A stretch of 64,000 bases of DNA from Mesorhabditis belari (GCA_958450365.1 CAUEEP010000922.1:1734391-1798390), one strand, 5' to 3'; shown: positions 13,101 to 24,980, counted from the first letter of the stretch. The notes: generated by a model from the letters alone, not told the origin. Made by a program: numbers and translations.

Positions 13101-16100
13101 ATGAGAGTATTTGGGTGAATTCTTCAATCTTCGAGGAGGTGATCTCGTCAACGACAAGTGCCGATGAGGGTTTTCCGATTTTGCGATCAAATGAAACGAA
13201 AAAGTAAGATCATTTCAATATAGCAAACTTTTTCTGATAGAGGAGCCCCATTTCAACAAAATTTTTCATTTTTTCGATTTGTTAACTTTCGAATAAGAAA
13301 ACCTTGAACTTCTTAAAGACTTTCAAATGCTTTAGTTAATAGTTATAGGCTAAAAATGCTTAATGACGTCGAAAATGGATGAAGATCCATCAAAAATTGA
13401 ATTATTTAGAGCTCTTTAGAATTTGAGGTTACCGTAACTGGGCACGAAATAGAATTTTTGAGGATAAGAGACGAAAAAAGAATACTTTAGCTTAAATCTG
13501 TCTTCCGATGTCCCATCGATCGATCAAAGTTTCACTCCAATTATGAGCGAAATCTTTGAAAGTAAGTTAGCAAGCGTTTTCGTTTTGTTCATTTTTGAAA
13601 AATTTTAGCCACAACACTGGAAAATGTTGATTTCCAAATGGATTCAAATGAAGATAGAGATTATGAAGATATCTCAAAGGAGAACCCTGGGAATAACGAA
13701 TATGAAGAGGAAAAGGATCGATTTAAGGGCATCAAGTTCAAGGTGAATTTCAAGTTTAATGTTCAAGGAAAACTTGGCTAAATTCTGAGCAATTGATCGA
13801 TTTTTGCTATAATGCTGTAAAGATATTGGATTCTAAAGATATAGTTGGATTCTAAATTCGAATCCTGAAAGCTCTCATTCGGTTGAGTTTTTACGTCAGC
13901 ATACTGCAGTGAGACAATGATTTTTTTACTGTAATGGACCGCGTTAGTTAACGACAAAGTAGCTACAGTAGTCCTACTGTAGTTACTTTGTCGACTAATG
14001 TAGCACATAGATTACAGTAATAGCTAACAGTATGGTTTGACATTTGATAACAGACATTTGATCCACGTCCCGCCCCTTTTCCCATTGCCAATCTAACTTT
14101 GAGCTCAAATTTCTTAGTGTTGGACTTTCCAATTTAAATGTTCTTGGTATCATTAGATGCACCAAGTCTTTCTCTATTGATTGATACAAAAACTCTTTAT
14201 ATTGGACAGTTCAACACCAAGAAATTTCAGCTCAAAGTTAGATTCCCAATGGCAAAGGGGGAAAAAGATATCAAATATCCCAAAATCAATATCTTTTCAA
14301 AAATGCATAACTATAAAAAGCTAAGTAACTATGGATTAAACAAGTTTTTTAGGACGAAGAGATCCCAGTTCCACCTTCATTTGAGGCAAAATCCACCGAG
14401 AGATTCCTTGCAACAAATGGATTGGAAAATGTCGAGCTGGACATGCAGCCAGTGACCATATTCAATCCGAATTGCACGGAAGAGGCAAGGAATCGGTGAG
14501 AAAGCTGTCTATTTTATGCGAGTATCACGATTAGATCTGAGTTTTCTCTCTTTTTTTGCTCAATGCAATCAAATCTGAGATTGTTTTTATCCAGTGAAAG
14601 TCAGCTAAGAAAGTGTTAGGTAAAAACGGTAACGCTTTCAGAGATTTAAGAGAAAACTTCTATAATTAAATCTAAATTTGAGCTCTCGAACCTGCATTGC
14701 ACCTCTGATGAAGACGTGGATCGAGATTCGGGAACAGAGACCCGAATTGAAGGATGTGCGTTAGTCAAAAGCTTTAAACAGGGGATTTTTCTATGTAAAA
14801 TTCTAGTTTAGTTCTAGTTCTAGTTCTAGAATTCTAGCTTTCTGTTTTCTATGTAGATCGATAACTTTAACTGGTGATAATCTTCAAAATAGCCTTGTTT
14901 AACCCGTCAAATTCAAGTACAAAGTGAAGAACTGAAGAGTCGAATAATCGGCTTAATCAGATTTCTTGAATAATCACCTTAATCAGATCAATCATTTTTA
15001 CAACCAAAATCATTTCCAGATCACCTTTCCGCTCTTCAAATACACAAGAACTGAACTACTAGAGTTGTGTGATGGATACGCGAACACTTTTCTTTGCGCG
15101 GGATTTGAATCGATTGAGAGTTGTCTCAATGATAAACTGGTATGAAAGAAAAAGAAAAAGCTGACTAAAATGTGACTCGAATACAGTGCCCCAGGGTTGA
15201 CAAACAAACCAAATTTCCAGATCAAGCCAAAGCCAAGGTTTTAGGTCAGCTTAGGAATCCAACGGTAAGGCTGAAACTTCAGGCTAAGCCCTGCAGATTA
15301 CGGTAGCTTGAGATCAATGTAGGGTTTGCGGTTACTTGGGATTACCACAGCTTGGGATTACGATAGCTCTGGATTACGATAGCTTGGGATTACTGTAGCT
15401 ACTGATAGATTACACTTGAGATTACTGTAGCTGCGCCTGAACCTGTGCCATTAGCTTGGGTAAACGAACCTTGGCTTTTCCCTTTTTATCACCAACCCTT
15501 CTAGTAACCCAGTTTTAGGTCCGTTTCGCGCAAGATCATCTTGGTTACATGTGCAGTCCGAATAATATCGGAAACTTTTTGCGGCATTATGATTGCATTC
15601 TGGAAATCGAGATGGGCACACCGAAATGTCGAGAGTTCATCAAAGGAACGCTGAGAAATGATACGGTTTGTAAAGTTGGGAATTGAAAATTTTAGCTTTC
15701 AAACAAACCTTTGGCTAAAGCATGGATTGGCTAGCGTACCCAGTTAGTAGATGTTACAGGAATCCAAGAAGTTGGTCTCTTGTTTACCATAGTTCAATTA
15801 TAATTCTTGAATGATCACATGTTATGGAGCTGGATTACAGTAACTTGGGCTCAGGCTAAGGCTCAGACTCAGGCTCAGGCTTAGGCTCAGGCTCAGGCTT
15901 AGGCTTAGGCTTCGGATACGGTAGATTGGTCGGTAGAGAGCTATGGCACACTGGGTTACGACGGATTGGGGTTATGGTAGTTCGGTAGGTTGTCGGGTTA
16001 TGGTAAATCGGTAACGGGTTACGATAGATGAAATCGAGCTAGGGCGGATCGGAAGATCGACACCGGATTACAGTAGATAGCTGGGATTGCAATAGATTGT

Positions 16101-16274
16101 TTAACAAAATCATTCTTTATAACTACAGTAATCCTTAAACTTCAATTCCAGCATAAATGTCGTGGGATAAACGCGTATCGTTCTTGCCTGAAGGCTCGAC
16201 TTTTGGAGCAATGCACACGGGAAGCGATCCAAGAATTCGACCAAAGCATTCTCCAATTTGGGTGTTCCATTTGA
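7101..16274 (+). CDS. secreted protein with three DUF19 (T20D4.11-like) domains
   Basis: 25 exons, all phase-consistent, 717 residues: 7101-7152, 7298-7338, 7593-7619, 8003-8086, 8124-8215, 8330-8409, 8488-8573, 10536-10595, 10863-10932, 10973-11047, 11091-11141, 11184-11259, 11892-11964, 12011-12094, 12240-12350, 12399-12480, 12933-13028, 13101-13203, 13491-13561, 13609-13742, 14353-14495, 14683-14755, 15020-15139, 15519-15665, 16152-16274. Residues 1-17 are a hydrophobic signal peptide. Three Cys-rich repeats follow (about 20-215, 220-415, 550-717) with the FMCISG / CRGM / GYMC spacing of nematode DUF19 domains, plus an acidic linker (about 440-545) rich in D and E. Function unknown; extracellular location inferred. 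Weakest parts: exon 3 has a poor acceptor, and exon 17 may instead end near 13052 at a non-GT donor. The Tc1-like element is in intron 7. Confidence 0.8.
8770..10431 (+). mobile_element. Tc1-like transposon with IR/DR-type ends
   Basis: 1662 bp flanked by TA at 8768-8769 and 10432-10433. Terminal repeats of about 47 bp start CAGTGGTCCACAAAAG on the left and CAGTCCCCCACAAAAG when the right end is read inward. A second, internal copy of the same motif lies about 200 bp in from each end (about 8968-8995 and 10208-10233), the double-repeat layout called IR/DR in some Tc1-like elements. It lies in an intron of the DUF19 gene in the same orientation. Confidence 0.93.
9074..10179 (+). pseudogene. 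Tc1-like transposase with two in-frame stops
   Basis: Exon 9074-9656, a 44-bp intron with GTAAGA and TTTAG ends, exon 9701-10179; 354 codons in all. Paired-type helix-turn-helix region, then the first catalytic Asp in LFTDETK and the second in QDNDPKH. A TAG at 9835-9837 replaces what is normally Gln before QDN, and a TAG at 9991-9993 falls on the expected catalytic Glu (INVI*HLW, usual IEHLW). From QDN to that Glu position there are 49 residues, not the usual 34. Inactive as it stands. Confidence 0.9.
11335..11586. mobile_element. MITE, family C copy 1
   Basis: Near-perfect hairpin of 252 bp, outer ends GGGGTAGGCTAG and CTAGCCTACCCC, inner arms with TTGCGCAACT and AAAGCATAAAGATTG. A related copy is at 60952-61197. 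Sits in intron 12 of the DUF19 gene. Confidence 0.85.
12571..12653 (+). tRNA. tRNA-like remnant
   Basis: D-arm TAGCTCAGTGGTTAGAGCA is well formed, the T-arm is GAGGGTTCAATCCCCC, and five of seven acceptor pairs (TTTCTGA with CGAGAAA) hold. The anticodon arm (TTGC/GCAA) lacks a clear T33. In an intron of the DUF19 gene. Possibly a decayed class II tRNA. Confidence 0.4.
14073..14261. mobile_element. MITE, family A copy 2
   Basis: 189-bp palindrome with ends CCCCTTTTCCCATTGCC and GGCAAAGGGG and TTTGAGCTCAAAT in the arms; partner of 2206-2391. In intron 20 of the DUF19 gene. Confidence 0.8.
15850..15912. repeat. degenerate TTAGGC/TCAGGC block
   Basis: Mixed TTAGGC and TCAGGC hexamers in the last intron of the DUF19 gene. 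Confidence 0.8.
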
Positions 16275-16289
16275 AAACTGTTTTCTGAA

Positions 16290-16560
16290 GGTGTTCCATT
16301 TGAAAACTGATTCTTTTTTTGGTTTAATATTGATACGGGTTGTATAAAGTTATCGAAAAAGTGACTTGTCACCGAAAAATCAAAAGTTTTCTTCCCAGAC
16401 TTCCGGGCATAAAAAGTTTGAAATTCTTTGGAGAAGAAACTCTCAAAATTTTCGTGAAAGACAAAAATGATCTTTGTCCGATTGGGAATTTTTTTGAAGA
16501 GCAATTGATCAGAATATTTCGGATCAATTGATCAATAAGCCAAGATTCCGATATTTTGGG
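16290..16560. repeat. duplicated unit, copy 1 (contiguous)
   Basis: 16290-16467 recurs at 16991-17165 and 16468-16560 recurs at about 18281-18360. In this copy the two parts are contiguous; in the second about 1.1 kb lies between them. Directly behind the stop codon of the DUF19 gene. Confidence 0.85.
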
Positions 16561-16659
16561 TGTACAGTCACGTTGTTAAGGCTTAGGAATCACGTTGTTT
16601 CATCACCTCTTGGAATCACGTTGTTTCTTTAAATTCCAAGATAAACTAAACGAAACATG

Positions 16660-16985
16660 TGCACTCGGTCGGATCTCGGTCTGGATCGTACCGAGATTGG
16701 ACAGAAAAGTTGGGGCTTCAGTCTGAACCGAGTTTGGACTGAAAAGTTGGGGCTTTGGTCTGCACCGAACCGAGATTGGACGAGATTGGATCGAATTAGA
16801 ACCACATTAGATCAAAGAACAACCGTATTGGAACCGTATTGGAACCGTATTGGAGCCGTATTGGAACCGTATTGGAAACGTATTGGAACCGCATTAGATC
16901 AAAAAAGAACCGTATTGGAACCGTATTAGATCAAAAAAAAAACCCTATTGGAACCGGATCAAGTTTGGACTGTAAAGTTGGGATT
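16660..16985. repeat. GGTCTGGACCGAG and TTGGAACCGTATTGG minisatellite
   Basis: Imperfect tandem units; similar ones recur at 18360-18720 and, as ACCATATTGGAACC, in the first GPCR intron at 39783-40014. Confidence 0.85.
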
Positions 16986-16990
16986 CTTGA

Positions 16991-17165
16991 GGTGTTCCAT
17001 TTGAAAACTGATTCTTTTTTTGGTTTAATATTGATACGGGTTGTATAAAGTTATCTAAAAAGTGACTTGTCACCGAAAAATCAAAAGTTTTCCCAGACTT
17101 CCGGGCATAAAAAGTTTGAAATTCTTTGGAGAAGAAACTCTCAAAATTTTCGTGAAAGACAAAAA
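16991..17165. repeat. duplicated unit, copy 2 first part
   Basis: Near-identical to 16290-16467 (shared TTGATACGGGTTGTATAAAG). Confidence 0.88.
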
Positions 17166-17395
17166 GCTTTTTGAGAGTTTTTTCCTCTATTCTTGAGTCT
17201 AGTTTTGACGAAAAATGGAAATGGCACTTGAAAAGCAGTTTTTTTCTCTATTTAACTCTTTCACAGATAATCAAAAATCAAAAACGTGAAGTTTTTAGAT
17301 GTTTCTTTGCTCTTTTCAATATTTAAAGCTATAATTGAACTTGAGTTTATTTATTTTAATTAAATTAACATATTGATGTAGAAAAGAATGTATAT

Positions 17396-17806
17396 TTTTA
17401 ATAGTTTTCAATAGTTTGCAATAGTTCAATAGTTCAATAGTTTTTAATGACCTGACCAGGAACACTGAAGGCTGGAGCTGATACCTGACCCAGTTCTGAC
17501 CATCTACCCTGCTCATTTCTGTCAATTAGCTTGTTGGTATCATGTTTACAATAGCTTACAATAGTTCAATAGTTCAATAGTTCAATAGTTCAATAGGTTC
17601 CATAGTTACAATAGTTTACAATAGTTTTCAATAGTTTACAACAGTTTACAATAGTTCAATAATTCAATAGTTCAATAGTTTCCATAGTTACAACAGTTTA
17701 CAATAGTTTACAATAGCTTTCAATAGTTTACACTAGCTTTCAATAGCTTTCAATAGCTTTCAATAGCTTTCAATAGTTTTCAACAGTTTACAATAGTTTT
17801 CAACCC
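17396..17806. repeat. ACAATAGTTCAATAGTT array
   Basis: Short units based on CAATAG over about 400 bp. The array contains a unique stretch at 17455-17545 that recurs near 20385-20478 (shared GGAGCTGATACCTGACCCAG and TTGTTGGTATCATGTTT). Confidence 0.85.
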
Positions 17807-18280
17807 CTACACAACTTTCCCAAACTTTCCCAAAGTTTTCTTTGTGACATTTGAGAGAAAATTCATTTGATATCTCTCCGGGGAATTCTCTAAAATTCTC
17901 TAAAATCAAAAATTTCAGCTCTCAGCAAAAGAAATCTCAAAAAAAACTTGTCACGAGTTTGATATTTACCATATTTCACACCAAAAAAGTGTTCGAATTT
18001 CAGGGAAAATCTCGACTTGTTTACTCAAAACAGTCTTTTTCGTGTTTTTCGAGTTTTTCGAGTCTTTTTCGGTTGAATTTCAGAATCTGTGGCTTAAACT
18101 TTTGAGAATTTTCCTCAAATGAGCTCTTTTTTTTTTGGGCAATTCCAGGAATTCGGCTTTCAAGCATGATTCAAATGAAAAGAAAATAGAGAAAAGAGAA
18201 AAAGCTTTAAAGCTCGGTCTCTCTTTTCTCATTTCAATTTAAATCCGATGGGAATTCTTTGTTGAGAAGCCTTTTTGTGA

Positions 18281-18720
18281 AATGATCTTTGTCCGATTGG
18301 GAATTTTTTAAGAGAAATTGATCAGAATATTTCGGATGAATTGATCGATAAGCCAACATTCTGGTATTCGGTCGGATCTCGGTCTGGACCGTATCGAGAT
18401 TTTCCAGACCAGACCGTACCGAGATTTTCCAGACTACGGTCCAGACCGAGATTGAACAGTCACGTCGTTAACTGTTTCACCGAAAATTTTCTGTAGATTC
18501 AAAGATAAACTAAACATGTGCACTCGGTCGGATCTCGGTCTGGACCGTATTGGACTGAAAAGTTGGGGCTTCGGTTGGGGCTTCGGCCCGGACCGGATCG
18601 AGATCGGACCGAAAAGTTGGGGCTTCGGTCTGAACCGAGTTTGGACCGAAAAGTTGGGGCTTCGGTCTGGACCGGACCGAGATCGGACCGACTGATACGG
18701 ACTGAGTGCACATGTCTAGA
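18281..18720. repeat. duplicated unit, copy 2 second part, plus minisatellite
   Basis: 18281-18360 matches 16468-16560 (TTTGTCCGATTGGGAATTTT); 18360-18720 is the GGTCGGATCTCGGTCTGGAC minisatellite. Confidence 0.83.
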
Positions 18721-18729
18721 CTAAGCTAT

Positions 18730-18858
18730 TATAAACTATAACTAAACTAAGCCAAGCTAAACTAAACTAAACTAAACCAAACTAAACCAAACTAAACTAA
18801 ACTAAACTAAACTAAACTAAACTAAACTAAACTAAACTAAACTAAACTAAACTAAACT
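18730..18858. repeat. (ACTAA) pentamer array
   Basis: About 25 copies of AACTA. From here to 20200 only a weak ORF is visible (19620-19855). Confidence 0.95.
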
Positions 18859-19619
18859 ATAGTCATTCGATAGCCCTGAATCTCCACTTGAAAACTATGA
18901 TAAAGTACCAAGAACTTTCTGCGAAATAAATAACAAAACAAATAAATAGATAAATACTTAATTGACACCAAAAATAATCGTAATTAGTACAAATCGTCGT
19001 GAATTTGTTAAAAGCAAAAGCATATCCTTGATCATTTAGACAAATGGCCTTTTGCTGATTGTATAATTGTAAAAATTGAACACAAATAGGATTGGAAACT
19101 TTGAAAACTGATTTTTCTGGGCCAGGGCTATTAGAATCATAATTCTGAATCAGATTTGGATTTGGGACCTAGAAACTAGATTCAGATCCTGGCTTGTCTT
19201 CTCTATGTAAACCTAGCCTGGTCCTTGGCCTGGATTGAAGTCAAACCAAGTCAAACCTGGCTTCTAGACTCTAGAGCAACAACAATTCACTCACGATCCA
19301 CTGCACAACTTTTCTTTAGCTTTTTTTAACAATTTTTTAAGTTGTAGCACCTCTATCACTAATTAATTTGTTATTTTGTTTAATCTCGAGGCTGGTAAAC
19401 AATCAATTAGATTCCTGACTACATTCTTAACTGTAAAAAGCTCAAATCTCCAGGGGTAGACTATTTTTGGGCATTGTTCAAGAGTCAATAACAATATCAA
19501 TAACATAAAATGACTCTAAAAAGCGAATCAAATCAGATTTCAAAGTTTCCACCTTACTCTATTGTACAAATCTATTTTCCAGATCAAATCTGAAAAAAAG
19601 ATTTGTTCATTTGTTTTCC

Positions 19620-19855
19620 AGATCAAAGACAAAACTCAAAACAAGAACCCAGCCATTTCCCGAAGCTCGAGCCTAATCGAATCGCCGCCTTTTCTAGCCA
19701 GTGTTTGGGTAGGGATTTCAAAAGGAGAATTCAATTTACACCCCACAATAGATTGGGGTGGATTCGGAAAGAATATTATTGAGAAACTGAATGGAAATGG
19801 TTACATTCTTACGAAATATTGTCTAGGATATGGGATTTATCTATTTACTTTATAA
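19620..19855 (+). other. weak open frame, not recognised
   Basis: Behind TTTTCCAG, an open frame to the stop at 19853-19855. It starts with a locally GC-richer part (SRSSSLIESPPFLAS) and then becomes AT-rich. No family recognised and no neighbouring exons found. It could be a chance frame or a remnant exon. Confidence 0.2.
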
Positions 19856-20214
19856 CTATTCTGTATGTGGCTGACACTGGCGCAGATCTAGCCTGGAGTA
19901 TCCATTTCTATCTGTATATAATGTGATTGATTAGTTCGCGGACGTGGACGGGTTCCTGGAGCAAACCAGATCCGATTCGGGCTCACCTAGCTGACCTGTA
20001 GCTAGCTCTGGTTTGGCCTTGGACTTACTGGGCCTCTTGATCCCTGTATATGTATTGTACCAACCAGTGTTTGATTCACTTCGCCTGGCACAAACTTGAT
20101 TCAAGCCAGACCAATCTAACTGATCCGGGCTGATCTGGCTGATATGGAGCTGACCCTGGCCCAGCTCCGGTCTGTTCTGATAGGCCAGAATCCCTACCGG
20201 AATCCTAACCCCTA

Positions 20215-20320
20215 AGCCTAAGCCCTAAGCCTTAAGCCTAAGCCTAAATCCTAAGCCTAAGCCCGAAGCTTAAGCCCTAAGCTTAAGCCCTAAGCCTAAG
20301 CCTTAAGCCTAAGCCTGAGG
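20215..20320. repeat. CCTAAG/CTTAAG telomere-type block
   Basis: Degenerate GCCTAA hexamers, the complement of TTAGGC. Confidence 0.82.
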
Positions 20321-21111
20321 CTGACCTAGCCTAGGCTAGACCTAGTCAGGCTAGGTCTAGCCTAGCCTGGTTCAAGCAACATCTGTGGTCTGTCCAGGAA
20401 CACTGGAGCCTGGAGCTGATACCTGACCCAGTTCTGGCCCTCTACGACCATTCTGTCTATCTGCTTGTTGGTATCATGTTTGCTTAACATTTACAAATTT
20501 ATTTATAGAACCCAGCTAATTATGGCGCACTTCCGACTCATGACTCTTGAAAAAACGAAAAAATTCCCCAACTCAGCACGTTATTTGTTCCATTTTTAGC
20601 AAGAAAACTTCACTTTTCGTATTAAGAGACGAACATTTGCAGAAATGTTTTAAAAGAATGGGAAAAGGGAGAGGAAAGAAGATAGAAACCCCTGAAGGCC
20701 AATAAAAGAATGCAATTTCCTCATTCTTTTTGCGGAAAAGCCTGGGGCGACATAAAAGAAATCGAACTTTTGAAGACAATGAATAGTTTTGGAAAGTTGA
20801 AATGGGTTAATCGATAATGTTTCTATATTTTTAGAACCTTTCTTTCGTATTTTCATTTGTAGAGGGTGTTGCCCTCTACAAAAGAATGATTTTCTCGAAA
20901 ATCAAAAGAGTTCACAGTTTTTTTTTGTTTAGCTATTTCAAAGCTACCTTTTTTCACTAAATTGTATAAAAATTTGAAACTTCATTGCTTTCAGATACGA
21001 TTTTAAACGATTTTAAACGATTTTAAACATGATTTCTTGTTTTTCGTCATTATTTGTCACTAAAATTGCTCACAAATGTGCCAATTGTAAGTTAAGATAA
21101 CCTGTTAGCAA

Positions 21112-21695
21112 TAATGGAGTTCAAAAAGCACTACTTTTATAGTAAATAAATCTAAAAACCTCAAAAAAACACTACTTTTATAGTAATTAAGTCAAAAAAC
21201 CTCAAAAAAACACTACTTTTCTAATAATTAAGTCAAAAAACCCTCTAACAACACTACTTTTATCACAATTAACTCTAAGAGCTCTACTTTTATAATAATT
21301 AACTCTAAAAACACTACTTTTATAACAATTAAGTCAAAAAAACCTCTAAAAACGCTACTTTTCTAATAATTAACTCTAAAAGCCCTACTTTTATAACAAT
21401 TAAGTCTAACAACACTACTTTTATCACAATTAACTCCAAAGGCCCTACTTTTATAACAATTAACTCTAAAAAACCTCTAAAAAGCACTACTTTTCTAATA
21501 ATTAACTCTAAAAACACTACTTTTATAATAATTAACTCTAAAAACCTCTAAAAACACTACTTTTATCACAATTAACTCTAAAAGCCCAACTTTTATAACA
21601 ATTAAGTCAAAAAAAAACCTCTAACAACACTACTTTTATAACAATTAACTCAAAAAAAACCTCTAAAAACACTACTTTTATCACAATTAAATCTA
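21112..21695. repeat. CACTACTTTTATAACAATTAA minisatellite
   Basis: About 17 imperfect units of 30-37 bp (ACTCTAAAAACACTAC, TTTTATAACAATT). Nothing else is visible between 20480 and 22050 except A/T-rich sequence. Confidence 0.9.
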
Positions 21696-22159
21696 AAAAC
21701 GTATTAATACTGAAAAAGACGACCTTTTAGAGACTCAAAACTCGAATTTAACTCTTTTTTTCAACATTTTTCAGCATATCATTTTTATATTACTTGCCTA
21801 AAGTTGTCAAAATCATTCAAAAATGTTACGCTTATTCTATTCTATGTAACAGTCTTATTCTACGCCTAGTTTTTATCATTTATTCTTTCTTTTTTGATCA
21901 GCTTAAGTGAATTTATTGTCTTAGAAAGACAAAATGGATTTGATTCATCGAGCGCAACACTATAGATGCTGCACTCTGTGAAAGGAAACTTTGATTGATC
22001 GTGAGAAAGAGCTTGTGAGCAAGAGCTTGTGAATAATTGAAAAACAGTATAGAAGGGGATCTTTCTCACTCAATGCTAATGTCTGATCGATCACAGGACC
22101 AAGCCAGAACTAAGCTTGACTAGGCTCAGAGTAAGGCCCTATCCTGGCTGCAATGGGAA

Positions 22160-22330
22160 ACGTGTAGAGCTCATTGGTAGAGTGTTCGAGCTCTAGCTCA
22201 TTGGTAGAGCGTTCGCCTTCGTTCGCCCGGTAAGCGAGAGGTCACGGGTATGAATCCCAGCGCCGAATTCGTCAAACATGGCGTTCGAATGCATTCCCAG
22301 CTCCAACCCATAAAAGAATCAGAAATAAAA
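22160..22330 (+). mobile_element. tRNA-derived SINE-like element, copy 1
   Basis: tRNA-type promoter boxes: TAGCTCATTGGTAGAGCG (A box) and GGTATGAATCC (B box, eroded GGTTCGAATCC). The tail reads CCAACCCATAAAAGAATCAG. The A-box half is duplicated at 22163-22205. The tail recurs at 22500-22640 and on the minus strand at 27955. Confidence 0.6.
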
Positions 22331-22496
22331 GCACTTCAGGCTGAAAGTCCAAAGCCAAACCAGACTAGACCAAACCAAAAGTAGGATCTTTCTCAATCAA
22401 TGCTAATATCTGATCTATCACGAGATCAAGAACTAAGCTTGACTAGGCTCAGAGTAAGGCATAAGGTCCTATCCTGGCTGCAATAGCTGCAATGGC

Positions 22497-22640
22497 TGTC
22501 TGTAGCTCATTGGTAGAGCGTTCGCCTTCGTTCGCCCAGTAAGCGAAAAGTCACGGGTATAAATCCCAGCGCCGAATTCGTCAAACATGGCGTTCGAATG
22601 TGTCCCCAGCTCCAACCCATAAAAGAATCAAATATAAAAG
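22497..22640 (+). mobile_element. tRNA-derived SINE-like element, copy 2
   Basis: TAGCTCATTGGTAGAGCG head, eroded B box GGTATAAATCC, tail CCAACCCATAAAAGAATC. Second member of the tandem pair. Confidence 0.6.
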
Positions 22641-23389
22641 AACTTTAGGCTGAAAGTCAAACCAGTCCAAACCAGTCTAAAGTCAAACCAGTTCAAGTCA
22701 GACTAGATCAAACCAAAAGTAGGATTAACTTTTCTTTGACTTCTATTTCTTTGATTTGCTTTCTTCTGATGATTCTGATCCTCGAGCAGCCTTTTTGTTC
22801 ACTTCCATTTCAAATTAAGTCCATCAATTTTTATGTGATACATCTAAATACCAAATTAAAGGCTTTGCTTCGTCATCGCTTCCCATTTTTGCGTTTTGTT
22901 ACCCATTCGATCAAAAAAGTGAGTCTGAAAACGAATGGAAATTCATTCAAATGGAAATTCAAATGGAAATTCAAATGGAAATTCATTCATTCATTCATTC
23001 ATTCAAAAAACACAAATAGGCAAAGCAAATGACGAGAAATGTCGCAAATGTCGGACTTTTTTTGTTTTTTGTTTGTTTTTTTTGATTTAGCTGATCGTTG
23101 ACTGTAGAGTTTACTGTAATTTTTCGCTTTTGGGTTTTGATTTGCGGAAACTTTTCTAACTTACAGTAAATTTCTAAGCTAACTTTAATTTAAGTTTACT
23201 CGTCACGAGTTTTCTAAACGTTACCCTAATCTTCTTCAAAATTAAACTACCGTAATCTTTTTGTTTTCTAGAAAACTACCATCTTTCCTTTGATTTTCTT
23301 GATTTCTTTTTCATTTAAAGGAATCAAAATGCAGATTAGATGAGATCAAAATCAGATAATCGGGGTTACGGTAACTTTTCGGATACTGT

Positions 23390-23610
23390 AGCTTACTGAG
23401 CTTACTGAGCTTACTGTAGCCACTGTAGCTACTGTAGCTACTGTAGCTACTGTAGCTACTGTAGATTACTGAGCTTACTGAGCTTACTGAGTTTACTGTA
23501 GCCACTGTAGCCGCTGCAGCTTACTGAGCTTACTGAGCTTACTGTAGTTTACTGAGCTTACTGAGCTTACCGAGCTTACTGTAGCCACTGTAGCTACTGT
23601 GGCCGCTTTA
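23390..23610. repeat. GAGCTTACTGTAGCTACT array
   Basis: Alternating GAGCTTACT and GTAGCTACT 9-mers. The ends resemble the TACGGTAG-type words scattered over the window. Confidence 0.9.
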
Positions 23611-24055
23611 GCTTGCTTTGAATACGATAGTTTACCAAGTTTTCCACTTTTTAGCACTCATTCCTACCTCTTCTTGTGTACTCTGTGCTCAGAAAAATCG
23701 TAAACACACCCCTATTTGGAGCACTCGATTCTTCGATTTCTTGCAAAATTATAAATTAAGTGCACGAGAAAGGGTTTGTTTACAGATTGAAGCTTAATCA
23801 GAAACACTGCTATTGTTCAAATTTTGCAAAATCTTTTGAGACATATTTTCATGAATTTTACTTACAATGAAACCACATATACTTACAAAAGGATTACCCT
23901 CAAAATTGGTGGATAGATAGAATCGACTCTGCGGAAGAACATATTAAAAATTCAGCTCCAAAGCTCCAAGATTACGGTAGTTAATAGCGACAATTCCTCT
24001 AGACGGGTTTCTCTCTCCGCAGCGATATTACGCCTAGTTAACACGAAGGCGGAAG

Positions 24056-24128
24056 GGCCTGGTGGTGTAGTGGTAGTGCGTTTAGTTACAGAGCGGAGGG
24101 TCTCGGGTTCGAGTCTCTCTTTCGCAAA
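24056..24128 (+). tRNA. tRNA-like remnant
   Basis: A-box-like TGGTGTAGTGGTAGTGCG and B box GGGTTCGAGTCT; no matching acceptor stem found. Confidence 0.35.
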
Positions 24129-24805
24129 CTTTTTGAGTCTTAAAGCTTTGGAGCTGAATTTTTAATATGTTTTTCCCCAGAGTCGATTCTATCTATCCAC
24201 CAATTTTGGGGACAATCCATTTGTAGCCATATGTGGTTCCTTTGTTAGATTATGGAAATCATCAAAAAAAGCTCTTATCTCGTTCTTTGACTCAAAAAGC
24301 CAACCGTTTGCAGGGAGACTTCCAAGAACAAGCCCAAAATTACCTTCATATCTTTTTTTTGAGAAAAACTTCTTTCTAAAAGTGTTTTGGTGAGCCATTT
24401 TTCCCATTCTAAGGTTCATTTTTGTTCTCTTTTTCTTTTCGAATCCTCAAAAAGCTTCCCTTTTTCGATTTCTAATGAGAGTGGGAGTCTTTTCTCTTTT
24501 CTCTTTTTCGTTTTTCTTTTTTCTTTTTTCTTTTTTCTTTTCTTTGTCAACTTTATCTATTCACTTATCCAGAAGACAAGAGAAAAAAGGAAAAGGAAAT
24601 GGTTGAACTTCTTTACCGGAATTGTTGAGATGTTTGGTCCGTAGACTGGGAAATTACCAACAACAAAGCGAGTTTGAATCTTTGCATTGATTTGCGCTGT
24701 TCATATCAGTGTTCTTTCATCTGATTGAGCAAATTTGCGCTCTCCTTTTTGCTTAAAAAGGCAATGATATCTGAGCTTTTGGTTGAAAAGAAAAATGTTT
24801 GACCG

Positions 24806-24876
24806 AAGGCGGATTCGAACCGTTGACTCTCGGAACTGAGTGAGCGCTAACCGTTCGGCCATTGCATGCCGCTTCA
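24806..24876 (-). tRNA. tRNA-like remnant
   Basis: On the minus strand, ATGGCCGAACGGTTAGCGC (A box of Leu/Ser type) and CGGTTCGAATCCGCC (B box). The anticodon region contains ACTCAGTT. The acceptor stem is not convincing. Confidence 0.4.
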
Positions 24877-24980
24877 GTATTTCAGGGGGTATTTGAGTCG
24901 TTTCTCGAAAAATTCATTAGATTTCCGACAGACAGACTGAAATTTCGAAATCTACTATAGGTAAACAGACTAAGACGTCA

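Larger units (their letters stand above)
22055..22725. repeat. two tandem units of about 335 bp
   Basis: Unit 1 (22055-22385) and unit 2 (22386-22725) share AAGCTTGACTAGGCTCAGAG and CCTATCCTGGCTGCAAT, then a tRNA-like head and a common tail. Each unit therefore carries one copy of the SINE-like element. Confidence 0.85.

Noticed and set aside
16142..16504. Minus-strand 120-codon frame
   Set aside because: Antisense to the last DUF19 exon and the repeat behind it.
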